Source: JAEXNA01 sp050486105 | GTDB lineage: Bacteria > Vulcanimicrobiota > Xenobia > Xenobiales > JADMJV01 | DNA length: 9,312 bases | Assembly (NCBI GenBank): GCA_050486105.1 | Contig: JBJHCR010000261.1 | Coordinates: 1 to 9,312 of the forward strand | Direction: 5' to 3' | Shown: piece after piece, positions 1-6,859 of the stretch | Layout of the letters: the number at the start of each line of letters is the position of its first letter | How positions within the stretch are numbered: position 1 is the first letter of the stretch | The notes under the pieces: generated by a model | Seen by the model: the letters and a program-made list of their open reading frames with translations, nothing else | Told to the model about the DNA's origin: nothing | Databases searched by the model: none | Translations under genes and position numbers: made by a program

Positions 1-107
1 GGGCACCTACGGTGAACGCTTCGCTTGCGGTCCGATTAAATCAGCAGCCTCCTAGGGCGTGTCATCTGTCGACCCATGGCTCTTGGCTTCGAATCCGTTG
101 AAGAACG
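1..107. other. Left-edge non-coding stretch with a possible insertion-sequence end
   Basis: No gene can be supported here. The plus strand has a 17-codon open frame from the window edge that stops at 53-55 (TAG), which could be the tail of a gene lying to the left but matches nothing I recognise. Immediately after it, positions 53-66 read TAGGGCGTGTCATC. This resembles, from memory only, the terminal inverted repeats of some IS5-like elements, but no second end or transposase is visible in the window. The large minus-strand prepilin gene ends at 108. Confidence 0.25.
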
Positions 108-2327
108 CTAACGCACGTACACCGATATCGGAGCAAAGGCTGGAACCAAATCTGTGTCTTCCACATACGGGGCCAAGAACTTGGGCTCGTAGAATAAACG
201 GATGCCCTCCGCACTGACCTTGGCGTTACCCTTATTGGAGGTGTTTGACCCAGTTGCTCCAGGAGAAGCCCGTGTCGGGGAATCGGCGGCCGGACTCGAT
301 GGCTCAACCAGGATTCCAGAATTTCTGCCAAGGGCGATGATGGCACCCATATAGTCGAACGTCCCCCAGGTTGGGATTCGGTTCGAGTCCGAAGGCGCCG
401 ACTCACCCAACTGGACTAAGAGGTCTCCCTTGGTGAAGATCACGCCTTTTATGGCTACATCCCAGTATTTCTCACGACCAGGATCGTAGGTCGAGATTCG
501 TATGTCTTCCTGAGCATACAAAGCGATGCCATCGCGCTCGCCAAGACCGGCGTGGAGATCGATACCAAAGCCCACCAGATCGATGCCCCCTCCCGCGACA
601 ATGGCGCCACCGCTGCCCGACAAGTGCGTTCCCATAAAGACATTTCCTGTGGTTCGGATCGCTGCGGACTTCCCTGCATCGGGAGCGAAGACCAACTCGA
701 TGTCCTGCGGGAGAGTAGAGTCTGAAAAGTTATCCGTAGCGGGGATAAAGGTTGAGAAGCCTATCCCACCTGAGAGGTCGTCTGGGCTGGGTTCGGGCTC
801 TATCGGATCGGGAGTTGGCTCTTCTCCGCCACCGCCACCGCCACCAGTCCCCTCAACAAAATAGGGCTCCTCATATGTCGGCCCGGGAGGGACACCAGGC
901 TCGTCTCCAGGCAGCAGGTAAGTTTGAGTGTTTGGGTCCCAAACACGCCCCCCCTCATTGAAGACCTCATTTCCCCACTGAGCTCTAGCTGGTCGAGCCC
1001 CCTGGGCGGGCACGATCACCAGATCGGAAATTCCCGACACCGGCTGGACTTCTACATCTTTCTCAAAAGTCACCAAATGGCGCTGCTGTGACACACCACT
1101 AGAGTCCGTCCAAGTTTTTCCGTTGAGTTGCACCCGATCGGCAAAGGCGTCGGGAACTTGGGAGCTGGGGGGGTCCTGTCCCTGAAGTCGGGCCTCCCGA
1201 TAGGCATCCCAGGTCATGGGATAGTATTTCACCTGCGTTGCCCCCCCAGCCGAAGACGTCAATGGCGTGGGCTGTTCAAAAGTGTAAACCCCTGCTGGAA
1301 GCTCGATAGGGTCTGCCTGCTCGGAGCGCGACACTTTGTCCCAGGCCACCTCAAGAAATGGGTCGTCGGCCTCATTGAGCACGGAGAACTCTTGCCCGTC
1401 TCGAGTGGTCGGGCTAAAGCCTCCGAAACCCACGGCAACTTCAGAGTTCATATCCGGATAAAACAGATAAGGCGACAACTTGCCCTCTCCCAAAGTCAGA
1501 CTTGAGCGCCCCTTGGTGCGCATACGAGCCACCTGATCGTTAGCGGCCAAGCGAAGCATGCCACTGAAATTGTGGTCCCCTGCTCCCGGAGCAGCGTTGC
1601 CTACCACAAAGTTCGAATTCCCCGAAGCCATCAGAACTGCTCCTTCAGAGGGAGTTCGCCCGACTCGAGTCACCTGATAGATTCCTTCCACGACCCGACG
1701 AGCTGCGACCCGATCACCGATCTGTCCCATGGGCTGCAAAGGAGTGAGATCAGAGCCAACAACCCCTTCCACCAATAATGCGACGGTGAATTCGGGGATT
1801 TCAAAACCGTGCTGTCCGGTATAGGCGAATCCCGGTCCGTTGCCCAAAGGAATGGGAGTCGAGTTCGCGTTGGTCAAATTGTTTACGGAAATTCCCGGCA
1901 AATCGAGGGGATACTGGGGAGACAGATAGCCGTCAGTGGTGTCCGTGCCGTCTTGATAATTGAAACGCAGCCGAAAATGGCTCCAGGGCCCTTGTTCGGT
2001 ACGAATCCAACCCAGTACGTTTCCCTCGTCCTCCAAGACCACTAGGTCGTCAGTCTGGACCACCACAGTGTTGGCATCGGCCCTCCATTCGAGATCCTGA
2101 TGCAAACGATGCAAGGCGTAGTCGATACCTGCGTGGGCTGCGGCCACGGCTCGCTCCCTGGTTTCACTGTGGGTGACCTTGCGAAGCCGACTGGGATTCA
2201 TCTGAATCAGAGCCCCTAAGAAGAAAGTAGCCAAGAGGGTCAGGACCAGTACGCTGATTATGACTATGCCGCGATGATTGTTTCTCACCTCTACAATGTA
2301 GCAAACTTTTTGTAAAAGCATAGACAA
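108..2327 (-). CDS. Very large PilX-like type IV pilus minor pilin / prepilin-like protein
   Basis: Probably an envelope protein inserted through a prepilin-type N-terminus. Residues 16-20 (NNHRG) precede a hydrophobic helix at about 21-42, giving a likely prepilin-peptidase cut after Gly20. Position +5 is Ser25 rather than Glu, as in PilX_N or GspK-like proteins. Residues 55-81, with RERAVAAAHAGIDYAL, match the PilX-type amphipathic helix after the membrane segment. The rest is long and beta-rich. A seven-glycine run and acidic Pro-rich hinge (about 494-515) separate a body from a C-terminal domain of about 220 residues with Gly-rich strands (GGAIVAGGGIDL). PilX proteins are usually about 150-200 residues, so 739 is exceptional. 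The start is TTG at 2325-2327, with ATG two codons later also possible; neither has a clear ribosome site. An in-frame GTG at 2286-2288 would leave a seven-residue leader. It is divergent from two more prepilin genes. The family is likely; function as a pilus-tip adhesin is inferred. Confidence 0.75.
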   Translation of the reverse strand: MSMLLQKVCYIVEVRNNHRGIVIISVLVLTLLATFFLGALIQMNPSRLRKVTHSETRERAVAAAHAGIDYALHRLHQDLEWRADANTVVVQTDDLVVLEDEGNVLGWIRTEQGPWSHFRLRFNYQDGTDTTDGYLSPQYPLDLPGISVNNLTNANSTPIPLGNGPGFAYTGQHGFEIPEFTVALLVEGVVGSDLTPLQPMGQIGDRVAARRVVEGIYQVTRVGRTPSEGAVLMASGNSNFVVGNAAPGAGDHNFSGMLRLAANDQVARMRTKGRSSLTLGEGKLSPYLFYPDMNSEVAVGFGGFSPTTRDGQEFSVLNEADDPFLEVAWDKVSRSEQADPIELPAGVYTFEQPTPLTSSAGGATQVKYYPMTWDAYREARLQGQDPPSSQVPDAFADRVQLNGKTWTDSSGVSQQRHLVTFEKDVEVQPVSGISDLVIVPAQGARPARAQWGNEVFNEGGRVWDPNTQTYLLPGDEPGVPPGPTYEEPYFVEGTGGGGGGGEEPTPDPIEPEPSPDDLSGGIGFSTFIPATDNFSDSTLPQDIELVFAPDAGKSAAIRTTGNVFMGTHLSGSGGAIVAGGGIDLVGFGIDLHAGLGERDGIALYAQEDIRISTYDPGREKYWDVAIKGVIFTKGDLLVQLGESAPSDSNRIPTWGTFDYMGAIIALGRNSGILVEPSSPAADSPTRASPGATGSNTSNKGNAKVSAEGIRLFYEPKFLAPYVEDTDLVPAFAPISVYVR
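822..855 (-). repeat. Short GGTGGC repeat coding the poly-glycine hinge
   Basis: On the minus strand the six-base unit GGTGGC is repeated about three times (plus-strand CCACCG units near 826-846) and encodes seven consecutive glycines in the PilX-like protein. It is followed by an acidic proline-rich segment. Such short in-frame repeats can change length by slippage, which would alter hinge length by two residues per unit without breaking the frame. Confidence 0.6.
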
Positions 2328-2398
2328 AACGCAACTTTTAGGGAAACGTTAACAGAGATGATACTTTTCAAACTACAGAAAGCAGTCGAGATCACTCC
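2328..2398. promoter_or_regulatory. Divergent intergenic region between prepilin genes
   Basis: This 71-bp gap separates the start of the minus-strand PilX-like gene from the plus-strand PilV-like gene, so promoters for both directions must lie here or inside the neighbouring gene starts. It is more AT-rich than the genes around it. Overlapping small palindromes AACGTT and GTTAAC occur at about 2345-2353. I could not find a convincing -35/-10 pair on either strand, so the call rests on gene layout alone. Confidence 0.35.
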
Positions 2399-2890
2399 GT
2401 GATCCCCTCGGAGAAAGCCCGAAGTGGCTTCAGTCTAGCGGAAACGGTGCTAGGCATCGGCCTGTCCGCCGCCTTGATCTTGACCTTGCTGGTGCTGACC
2501 ACAGCCGCCCTGAACACGGACTCCAAGACTGGTCATCACCAAGCTGCCAGTGCCCTAGCTGAGTCCGAACTCGATCGCCTGGTCCGCTCGGTGTCCATTC
2601 TGGGCAGCTCGGCTCGTTCATCTTTCTGGAATTCTCCAGACGGTGAGTACTCGGGCCCACCTACTCAGAACAACTTAATCTCTGGAAACACAGAGTACAA
2701 CCTAAAATTTTTCAGTAAGACTCTGAGCGACGCCTCTGGAACCGAACTCGGAATCGACTCCCCCCGAAATCGTTTGAGAAAGGTCGATGTTGAGGTCAGC
2801 TGGTGGAGTGGAGAAGAGGGTCGTCCCGGCTACGGCCAGCTTTCCGTGACCCGAACACGATTGGTGCGAGAATCTGACCTGCGCGACTGA
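2399..2890 (+). CDS. PilV/GspI-like type IV prepilin (minor pilin or pseudopilin)
   Basis: A small minor pilin or pseudopilin that would be cut by prepilin peptidase and assembled into a pilus or type II secretion pseudopilus. The N-terminus carries a textbook class III signal: a nine-residue basic leader, Gly10, then FSLAETVLGIG with the hallmark Glu15 at +5, followed by a hydrophobic helix to about residue 37. Residues 38-60 continue as the amphipathic alpha-1 helix, and the rest is a short globular domain with WWSGEEGRPG near the end. At 163 residues it has normal length for PilV or GspI. The start is GTG at 2399, and no other in-frame start lies downstream of the TAG at 2339. There is no good ribosome site, only a weak GAG about ten bases upstream. 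The next prepilin gene follows directly, suggesting an operon. PilV and GspI cannot be told apart here. Confidence 0.8.
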   Translation: MIPSEKARSGFSLAETVLGIGLSAALILTLLVLTTAALNTDSKTGHHQAASALAESELDRLVRSVSILGSSARSSFWNSPDGEYSGPPTQNNLISGNTEYNLKFFSKTLSDASGTELGIDSPRNRLRKVDVEVSWWSGEEGRPGYGQLSVTRTRLVRESDLRD

Positions 2891-2906
2891 ACACTTTCTG
2901 AATTCT

Positions 2907-3755
2907 CTGAGAGGGAGTCCAACTTTCCGCACAAGGAAGACTCACGGAATAACTCTGATTGAACTCATCCTTGTGATGTCCGTGGTCTTGATTCTGTTTG
3001 CATTGACCCACGGAATTCTCAAATACACCATCGATATCTGGTGGCGGGTCAATGCCGGGGCCGACTCTCAGCAACAATTATACCGGGTGCAGAATAGTCT
3101 AGAGCGAGATTTGCAAGCCGCAGCCTTCTCTTTGGAACTCGACCGACGGACGATCGCCGTAGAGAAAGCTCCGGCTAGCTTGGCCAATCTGGACGGAGCC
3201 GACGGTGACGTCTTGTGGTTTCTATCAGCCATCGACCCGGTCTCCGGGGAATTTCAGCGTCGACCCGATGGAACTCCCTTTTGGCAGCGAAACATACTCT
3301 ACTATCTGGCTACTCCAGTGGAATTGGCAAGTTTTGGATATGTAGCTGGAGGCTTGCAAGTGGGTGGCTACGAGTCTGCCTGCCCATTCAAAGTCCTGAT
3401 CCGTAAAGAAATAGACAGTGGACCGCCGACGTCACCCACGAGTCCCCCAGAAACCACCACCGAAGAACTCATGTCCGCAGCCGAGATCTTTGACCACCTC
3501 AATCGACCCACGAATTACGGAACAATCGGCATGGGAGGCCCCAGCACGTCGGTCAACCCTGTGGCCGTGGATCTGCTAACTTTTCGAGTCGACCTACTCC
3601 CTGAGGTCCGAGGAGTGCAGGTCGATGTTCGTGCGACCGGTATCGACCGGGCGCGTCGCGAGGGCGGAGTTGGGGGCCGAGACCTTTCTAGAGACCCGGC
3701 CACCCAACAGCTCCTTAGAACCTATTTTCCGCCAAATCGAACTCAGCCTGATTAG
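2907..3755 (+). CDS. PilW/GspJ-like type IV prepilin with non-canonical start
   Basis: The second plus-strand prepilin, probably a PilW or GspJ-type minor pilin. The frame is open from 2850 and encodes a basic leader (RTRKTHG), a Gly at 2946-2948, then ITLIELILVM with Glu at +5 (2961-2963) and a hydrophobic helix. This is a full class III signal. The first ATG, GTG or TTG in this frame is GTG at 2973, which would delete the leader, cleavage site and Glu+5, so I reject it. The best remaining starts are CTG at 2907 (14-residue leader, used here), 2898 or 2874, none with a well-placed ribosome site; GAGAGGGAG lies at 2910-2918, just downstream. The body of about 240 residues includes a Pro/Thr-rich loop (SPTSPPETTTEE). 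The preceding gene ends at 2890, so translational coupling is likely. An assembly error or frameshift from the upstream gene is the alternative. Confidence 0.7.
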   Translation: MRGSPTFRTRKTHGITLIELILVMSVVLILFALTHGILKYTIDIWWRVNAGADSQQQLYRVQNSLERDLQAAAFSLELDRRTIAVEKAPASLANLDGADGDVLWFLSAIDPVSGEFQRRPDGTPFWQRNILYYLATPVELASFGYVAGGLQVGGYESACPFKVLIRKEIDSGPPTSPTSPPETTTEELMSAAEIFDHLNRPTNYGTIGMGGPSTSVNPVAVDLLTFRVDLLPEVRGVQVDVRATGIDRARREGGVGGRDLSRDPATQQLLRTYFPPNRTQPD

Positions 3756-3769
3756 GGCCTATTGATGTT

Positions 3770-3820
3770 CACCCGTCACCCGTCACCCGCAGGCGGGTCC
3801 CCGGGTCCCCGGGTCCCCGG
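3770..3820. repeat. GC-rich tandem repeats and hairpin between convergent genes
   Basis: This block lies in the 84-bp gap between the stop of the PilW-like gene and the stop of the MarR gene. CACCCGT occurs twice (3770-3776, 3777-3783), then CACCCGC (3784-3790). ACCCGC (3785-3790) can pair with GCGGGT (3793-3798). Three perfect tandem copies of GGGTCCCC follow at 3795-3818, and these also pair with one another through GGG/CCC. The block could act as a bidirectional transcription barrier for the converging genes. No T-run follows on either strand, so it is not a standard intrinsic terminator. Confidence 0.6.
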
Positions 3821-3839
3821 CGCTGCATGTCAACAGACC

Positions 3840-4352
3840 TCAGGCCGACTCGACTAAGCCTGCCCCGTCGTCGGCTTCGGTAATATCGTACTCTGAAGTC
3901 AGCATGGGCGCTGCATCAAGTCCTTCAGCTTCCATCATGGAAACGATCTTCTTGAGAATTCGATCGATCTCGGTTTGCTCGGAACCTTGAAGATGAGCCA
4001 AACGCTGAGCGAAGGTCTTATGAAGAGGGGCTGGAGCTTGACTGACGAGAGCCTTGGCTTCATCGGTGAGCAAGACCAAGATTCGGCGCTTGTCTGACTG
4101 CAACCGAGTCCTTATTATGAGTCCGCGACCCTCGAGACGGTCGAGAATCCCCGTGACCGTACCCGGCGACAAGGAAACCGCCGTAGCAAGGGCACTCGGA
4201 GAGCAGGGTCCGGTATGTAGGTGCCGGAGGCAGACCAATTGAGGCGCAGTTAGTAAGAAGTTCTTCTTGAGTTGGCGACTGTGCATCCCAATGGCCCGCG
4301 AGATGCGGCGGAGAGAGCGCAAAATGCTCTCTTCTAAGTTGAGCTCGTCCAA
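3840..4352 (-). CDS. MarR-family transcriptional regulator
   Basis: A winged helix-turn-helix DNA-binding regulator, expected to work as a dimer that a ligand or oxidation releases from its operator. The N-terminal helix is at about 5-30. The HTH spans about 35-79, with the recognition helix in SPGTVTGILDRLEGRGLI (62-79). The wing (RTRLQSDKRRILVLLT, 81-96) carries the conserved Asp87-x-Arg89 motif. A long C-terminal dimer helix follows, then an unusual acidic tail (about 152-168). At 170 residues it is slightly longer than typical MarR proteins. The start is TTG at 4350-4352, preceded by GAAAGGG about nine bases upstream on the minus strand. It is divergent from the aminopeptidase pair, the usual layout for a MarR protein controlling itself and its neighbour. 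The family is confident; the target and ligand are unknown. Confidence 0.88.
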   Translation of the reverse strand: MDELNLEESILRSLRRISRAIGMHSRQLKKNFLLTAPQLVCLRHLHTGPCSPSALATAVSLSPGTVTGILDRLEGRGLIIRTRLQSDKRRILVLLTDEAKALVSQAPAPLHKTFAQRLAHLQGSEQTEIDRILKKIVSMMEAEGLDAAPMLTSEYDITEADDGAGLVESA

Positions 4353-4473
4353 AGTATTTAACCCTTTCGTAGACCGTTACTGGATAATTGCTGGTCCAGC
4401 GGAAAGATTCGATGTCCACCAATAAAAACACCTTCGAGGGTCCAATCCTTTGCAGGCGAAAAAGGGTAGGATA
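4353..4473. promoter_or_regulatory. Divergent MarR-aminopeptidase control region with a small palindrome
   Basis: The region lies between the MarR start and the first possible start of the aminopeptidase gene, so it should hold both promoters. Positions 4390-4400 read GCTGGTCCAGC, a perfect 11-base palindrome with five-base arms, centred 43 bp from the MarR start. It could be an operator, though MarR sites are usually longer. GATAAT occurs at 4383-4388 and at 4470-4475, but neither has a well-spaced -35 box. Operator function is inferred. Confidence 0.3.
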
Positions 4474-4554
4474 ATGAGCCTGGTTCTCTCTGTCGAAAGG
4501 GAAGTGGGGTTGGCAGAAGGAGGGCCTACTCCCCGTTCCTTGAAAATCCCGCCC

Positions 4555-5682
4555 ATGGCAGATCCTAGATATCGACAATTGGCAGAACTTTTGGTCCATC
4601 ACTCCTGTGCCTTGCAAAAGGATGAGAATATCCTTATTGAGGCCACTCACATTCCGGAAGCCATGCTCTGCGTCTTGGCCGAAGAAGTGACGAAGGTGGG
4701 AGCCCATCCGATCATCGAGACCAAATCCGAGGTCCTTAGACGCAAGATGCTGGAATTGGGAACCGAGGCTCAGGCCGAAGAGCGCATCAAGATACAGGCC
4801 GACTTGGAACTCTACCGAATGGAAAAGGTTCAAGCCTACCTGGGATTGAGGGGCAGTCACAACATCACCGAACTCTCGGGCGTCCCTTCCCAGCGAATGA
4901 AACTGTACGAGGAACACCTCTTTGGGCCGGTCCATCGAGATGTCCGGGTCAAGAAGACTAAGTGGTGCGTCCTCCGTTGGCCGACCCCGTCTATGGCCCA
5001 ACAGGCCGGCATGTCCACGGAGCACTTCGAGGATTTTTATTTCTCGGTGTGCTTAGCCAACTATCGAGCCATGGCCGAAGCCGTCAAACCCCTAAAGGCT
5101 CTCATGGAGAAGACCGACAAGGTTCGTATCACCGGACCCAGCACCGACCTAAAGTTTTCCATTCAAGGGCTCAGCGCCATTCCGTGTACCGGCAACTACA
5201 ACGTCCCTGATGGGGAATGCTTCACCGCGCCTATCAAGGATTCGGTGCAGGGCACAATTGGGTTCAATTCCTCCACCATTTACCGAGGGACTCCGTTTGA
5301 CGACATCCATTTGACCTTTGAGGATGGTCGAGTGGTGAAGAGCAGCAGCAGCAACGACGAAGCGTTGACGGCCATTCTGGACAGTGACGAAGGGGCCCGT
5401 TTTATTGGAGAGTTCGCTATCGCCTTCCACCCCATCATCAGCAAGCCGATGAGGGACATCCTTTTCGACGAGAAGATCCGGGGCAGCCTCCACTTGGCGC
5501 TCGGTCAGGCCTACGAGGAAGCCGACAATGGAAACCGCAGCAACATTCATTGGGACCTGGTGCTGCTCCAGGAATCGGGGGGCGAGATCTTTTTTGACGA
5601 TCGGCTCGTCCGACAGGATGGGCGCTTCGTGATTCCCGAACTCGAAGCACTGAATCCTGAGCGACTCCTGAGAGCGCCCTGA
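4555..5682 (+). CDS. M29-family metallo-aminopeptidase (first of tandem pair)
   Basis: A cytosolic two-metal aminopeptidase of the thermophilic aminopeptidase T / AmpS / PepS family, removing N-terminal residues from peptides. The N-terminal domain (about 1-190) carries MADPRYRQLAELLV and the Rossmann-like part. The C-terminal domain carries the M29 metal ligands in order: Glu221 (PDGECFTAP), Glu286 (GARFIGEF), His313 (SLHLALG), His332 and Asp334 (NIHWDLV), with Glu306 in LFDEKIRG as a likely further ligand. Tyr320, seven residues after His313, matches the conserved active-site tyrosine of the family. The length of 375 is slightly short against about 400. I chose ATG 4555 because the paralogue downstream begins at exactly the aligned residue. 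An ATG at 4474 with AAGGG seven bases upstream would add 27 residues of no clear character. It is co-directional with the paralogue, ten bases apart, and divergent from the MarR gene. The natural substrate is unknown. Confidence 0.88.
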   Translation: MADPRYRQLAELLVHHSCALQKDENILIEATHIPEAMLCVLAEEVTKVGAHPIIETKSEVLRRKMLELGTEAQAEERIKIQADLELYRMEKVQAYLGLRGSHNITELSGVPSQRMKLYEEHLFGPVHRDVRVKKTKWCVLRWPTPSMAQQAGMSTEHFEDFYFSVCLANYRAMAEAVKPLKALMEKTDKVRITGPSTDLKFSIQGLSAIPCTGNYNVPDGECFTAPIKDSVQGTIGFNSSTIYRGTPFDDIHLTFEDGRVVKSSSSNDEALTAILDSDEGARFIGEFAIAFHPIISKPMRDILFDEKIRGSLHLALGQAYEEADNGNRSNIHWDLVLLQESGGEIFFDDRLVRQDGRFVIPELEALNPERLLRAP

Positions 5683-5692
5683 CGAATCCAAG

Positions 5693-6859
5693 ATGGGTGA
5701 CCCCAGGCACCGACAACTCGCCAAGCTTCTCGTCCGTCATTCTTGTTCACTCAAACCGGAAGAACGGATTCTAATCGAGGCCACCGGAGTTCCAGAATCC
5801 ATGCTTTGTGCCTTGGTCGAGGAAGTCGTCGAAACCGGGGCCCATCCTATCGTCGTTCTCAAATCCGAAGTTCTCGAACGCAAGTTGCTTGAACTCGGGA
5901 CCGAGGCAGAATTTCGCAAACGAGTCCAGCTTGGGGCGGATCTTGAGTTCTATCGGCTTGAGAGGGTCGAAGCCCACCTGGACTTGAGTGGGAAGATCAA
6001 TGTCTCGGAATTTTCAGGAATCTCTGAGCAACGTTTGGCCTGGCAAAACTATTCCCACCTAGACTTGAATGTCGACCAAGCCAAGCTCGAGAAGCTCAAG
6101 TGGTGCTGTCTGAACTGGCCTACTCCATCCTTGGCTCAGCAAGCCGGACTTTCCACGCAAGCCTTCGAGGATTTCTACTTCGCAGTCTGCTTGCTTGACT
6201 ATCAAACTATGGCCGAAGCTGTTAAGCCCCTCAAAGCCCTGATGGACAGGACTAACCGAGTCAGGATCACCGGGCCCGACACCGACCTCGAGTTCTCCAT
6301 TGAAGGGATGAACGCATGGTCTTGCACCGGGGAGAACAACGTCCCAGACGGGGAATGCTATACCGCGCCAATCAGAGACTCGGTCCAAGGCAAGATTCGC
6401 TTCAACACGCCGTCCCTCTATTGGGGAACCGCCTTCGATGATGTGTCACTGCGCTTTGAGAACGGCCGAGTGGTGGAAAGTTGGAGCACCAATCACAAAG
6501 CCCTGACAGAAATCCTAGAAACCGATGAAGGCGCTCGCTTCATTGGCGAATTCGCCCTGGCTTTCAACCCTCTCATCACCAAGCCCATGAGAGATATTCT
6601 CTTCGACGAAAAGATCCGAGGCAGTCTCCATCTGGCTTTGGGTCAGTCTCCTCACACCACCAGCAACGGAAACCACAGCACCATTCACTGGGACTTAGTG
6701 CTGCTGCAAGAAGCCGGGGGGGAAGTTCACTTCGACGAGCGAGTCATCCGTCGCGACGGCCGCTTCGTAGTCCCCGAACTCGAAGCCCTGAATCCTGAGC
6801 GGCTCTCGCCCCAAAGCCCCTTAAATCAGTTCCACTCGAACTTGATCCACGATTTGTAG
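5693..6859 (+). CDS. M29-family metallo-aminopeptidase paralogue, Tyr-to-Pro variant
   Basis: A tandem duplicate of the preceding gene that aligns without a gap over residues 1-370; residues 281-320 are identical at 34 of 40 places counted by eye. All metal ligands are kept: Glu221, Glu286, Glu306, His313, His332 and Asp334. At position 320, where the partner and the family have Tyr, this protein has Pro, within a diverged loop (GQSPHTTSNGNHS). In this family the tyrosine is thought to help stabilise the reaction intermediate, so activity or specificity may differ. After the shared ending (ELEALNPERL) it has a longer tail (SPQSPLNQFHSNLIHDL), whose last dozen residues are coded within a 39-bp overlap with the converging ATP-grasp gene. 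The start ATG is ten bases after the previous stop, with no visible ribosome site, so translation is probably coupled. The two proteins may form a heterodimer, since M29 enzymes are dimeric; this is inferred. Confidence 0.87.
   Translation: MGDPRHRQLAKLLVRHSCSLKPEERILIEATGVPESMLCALVEEVVETGAHPIVVLKSEVLERKLLELGTEAEFRKRVQLGADLEFYRLERVEAHLDLSGKINVSEFSGISEQRLAWQNYSHLDLNVDQAKLEKLKWCCLNWPTPSLAQQAGLSTQAFEDFYFAVCLLDYQTMAEAVKPLKALMDRTNRVRITGPDTDLEFSIEGMNAWSCTGENNVPDGECYTAPIRDSVQGKIRFNTPSLYWGTAFDDVSLRFENGRVVESWSTNHKALTEILETDEGARFIGEFALAFNPLITKPMRDILFDEKIRGSLHLALGQSPHTTSNGNHSTIHWDLVLLQEAGGEVHFDERVIRRDGRFVVPELEALNPERLSPQSPLNQFHSNLIHDL

Noticed and set aside
1..60. tRNA or structured RNA at the left edge
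   Set aside because: GAACGC and GCGGTCC can pair only weakly, and no acceptor stem, anticodon arm or T-loop consensus is present.
2848..2960. Programmed +1 frameshift fusing the PilV-like and PilW-like proteins
   Set aside because: There is no slippery site with an upstream ribosome-binding stimulator at the TGA (2888-2890), and a fusion would bury the second prepilin leader inside a protein where it could not be processed.
2973..3755. Start of the PilW-like gene at the first canonical codon, GTG 2973
   Set aside because: It falls inside the prepilin membrane helix and removes the basic leader, Gly-1 and Glu+5 that are plainly encoded in frame just upstream.
3765..3857. 31-codon plus-strand frame (MFTRHPSPAGG...) across the repeat block
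   Set aside because: Its sequence is dictated by the CACCCG and GGGTCCCC repeats, it has no ribosome site, and it runs into the end of the MarR gene.
4450..4475. TTGCAG and GATAAT as a -35/-10 promoter for the aminopeptidases
   Set aside because: The spacer is only 14 bases, too short for a standard sigma-70 promoter, and the -10 overlaps the alternative ATG at 4474.
4474..4554. Extended 27-residue N-terminus for the first aminopeptidase from ATG 4474
   Set aside because: Not excluded, since AAGGG is suitably placed. However, the paralogue starts at exactly the residue aligned with ATG 4555, and the added residues look like neither a signal peptide nor a family domain.
4060..5025. 321-residue minus-strand open frame antisense to the first aminopeptidase
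   Set aside because: It overlaps two well-supported genes (MarR regulator and M29 peptidase), its translation matches no family, and it is best explained as a mirror of their codon use.
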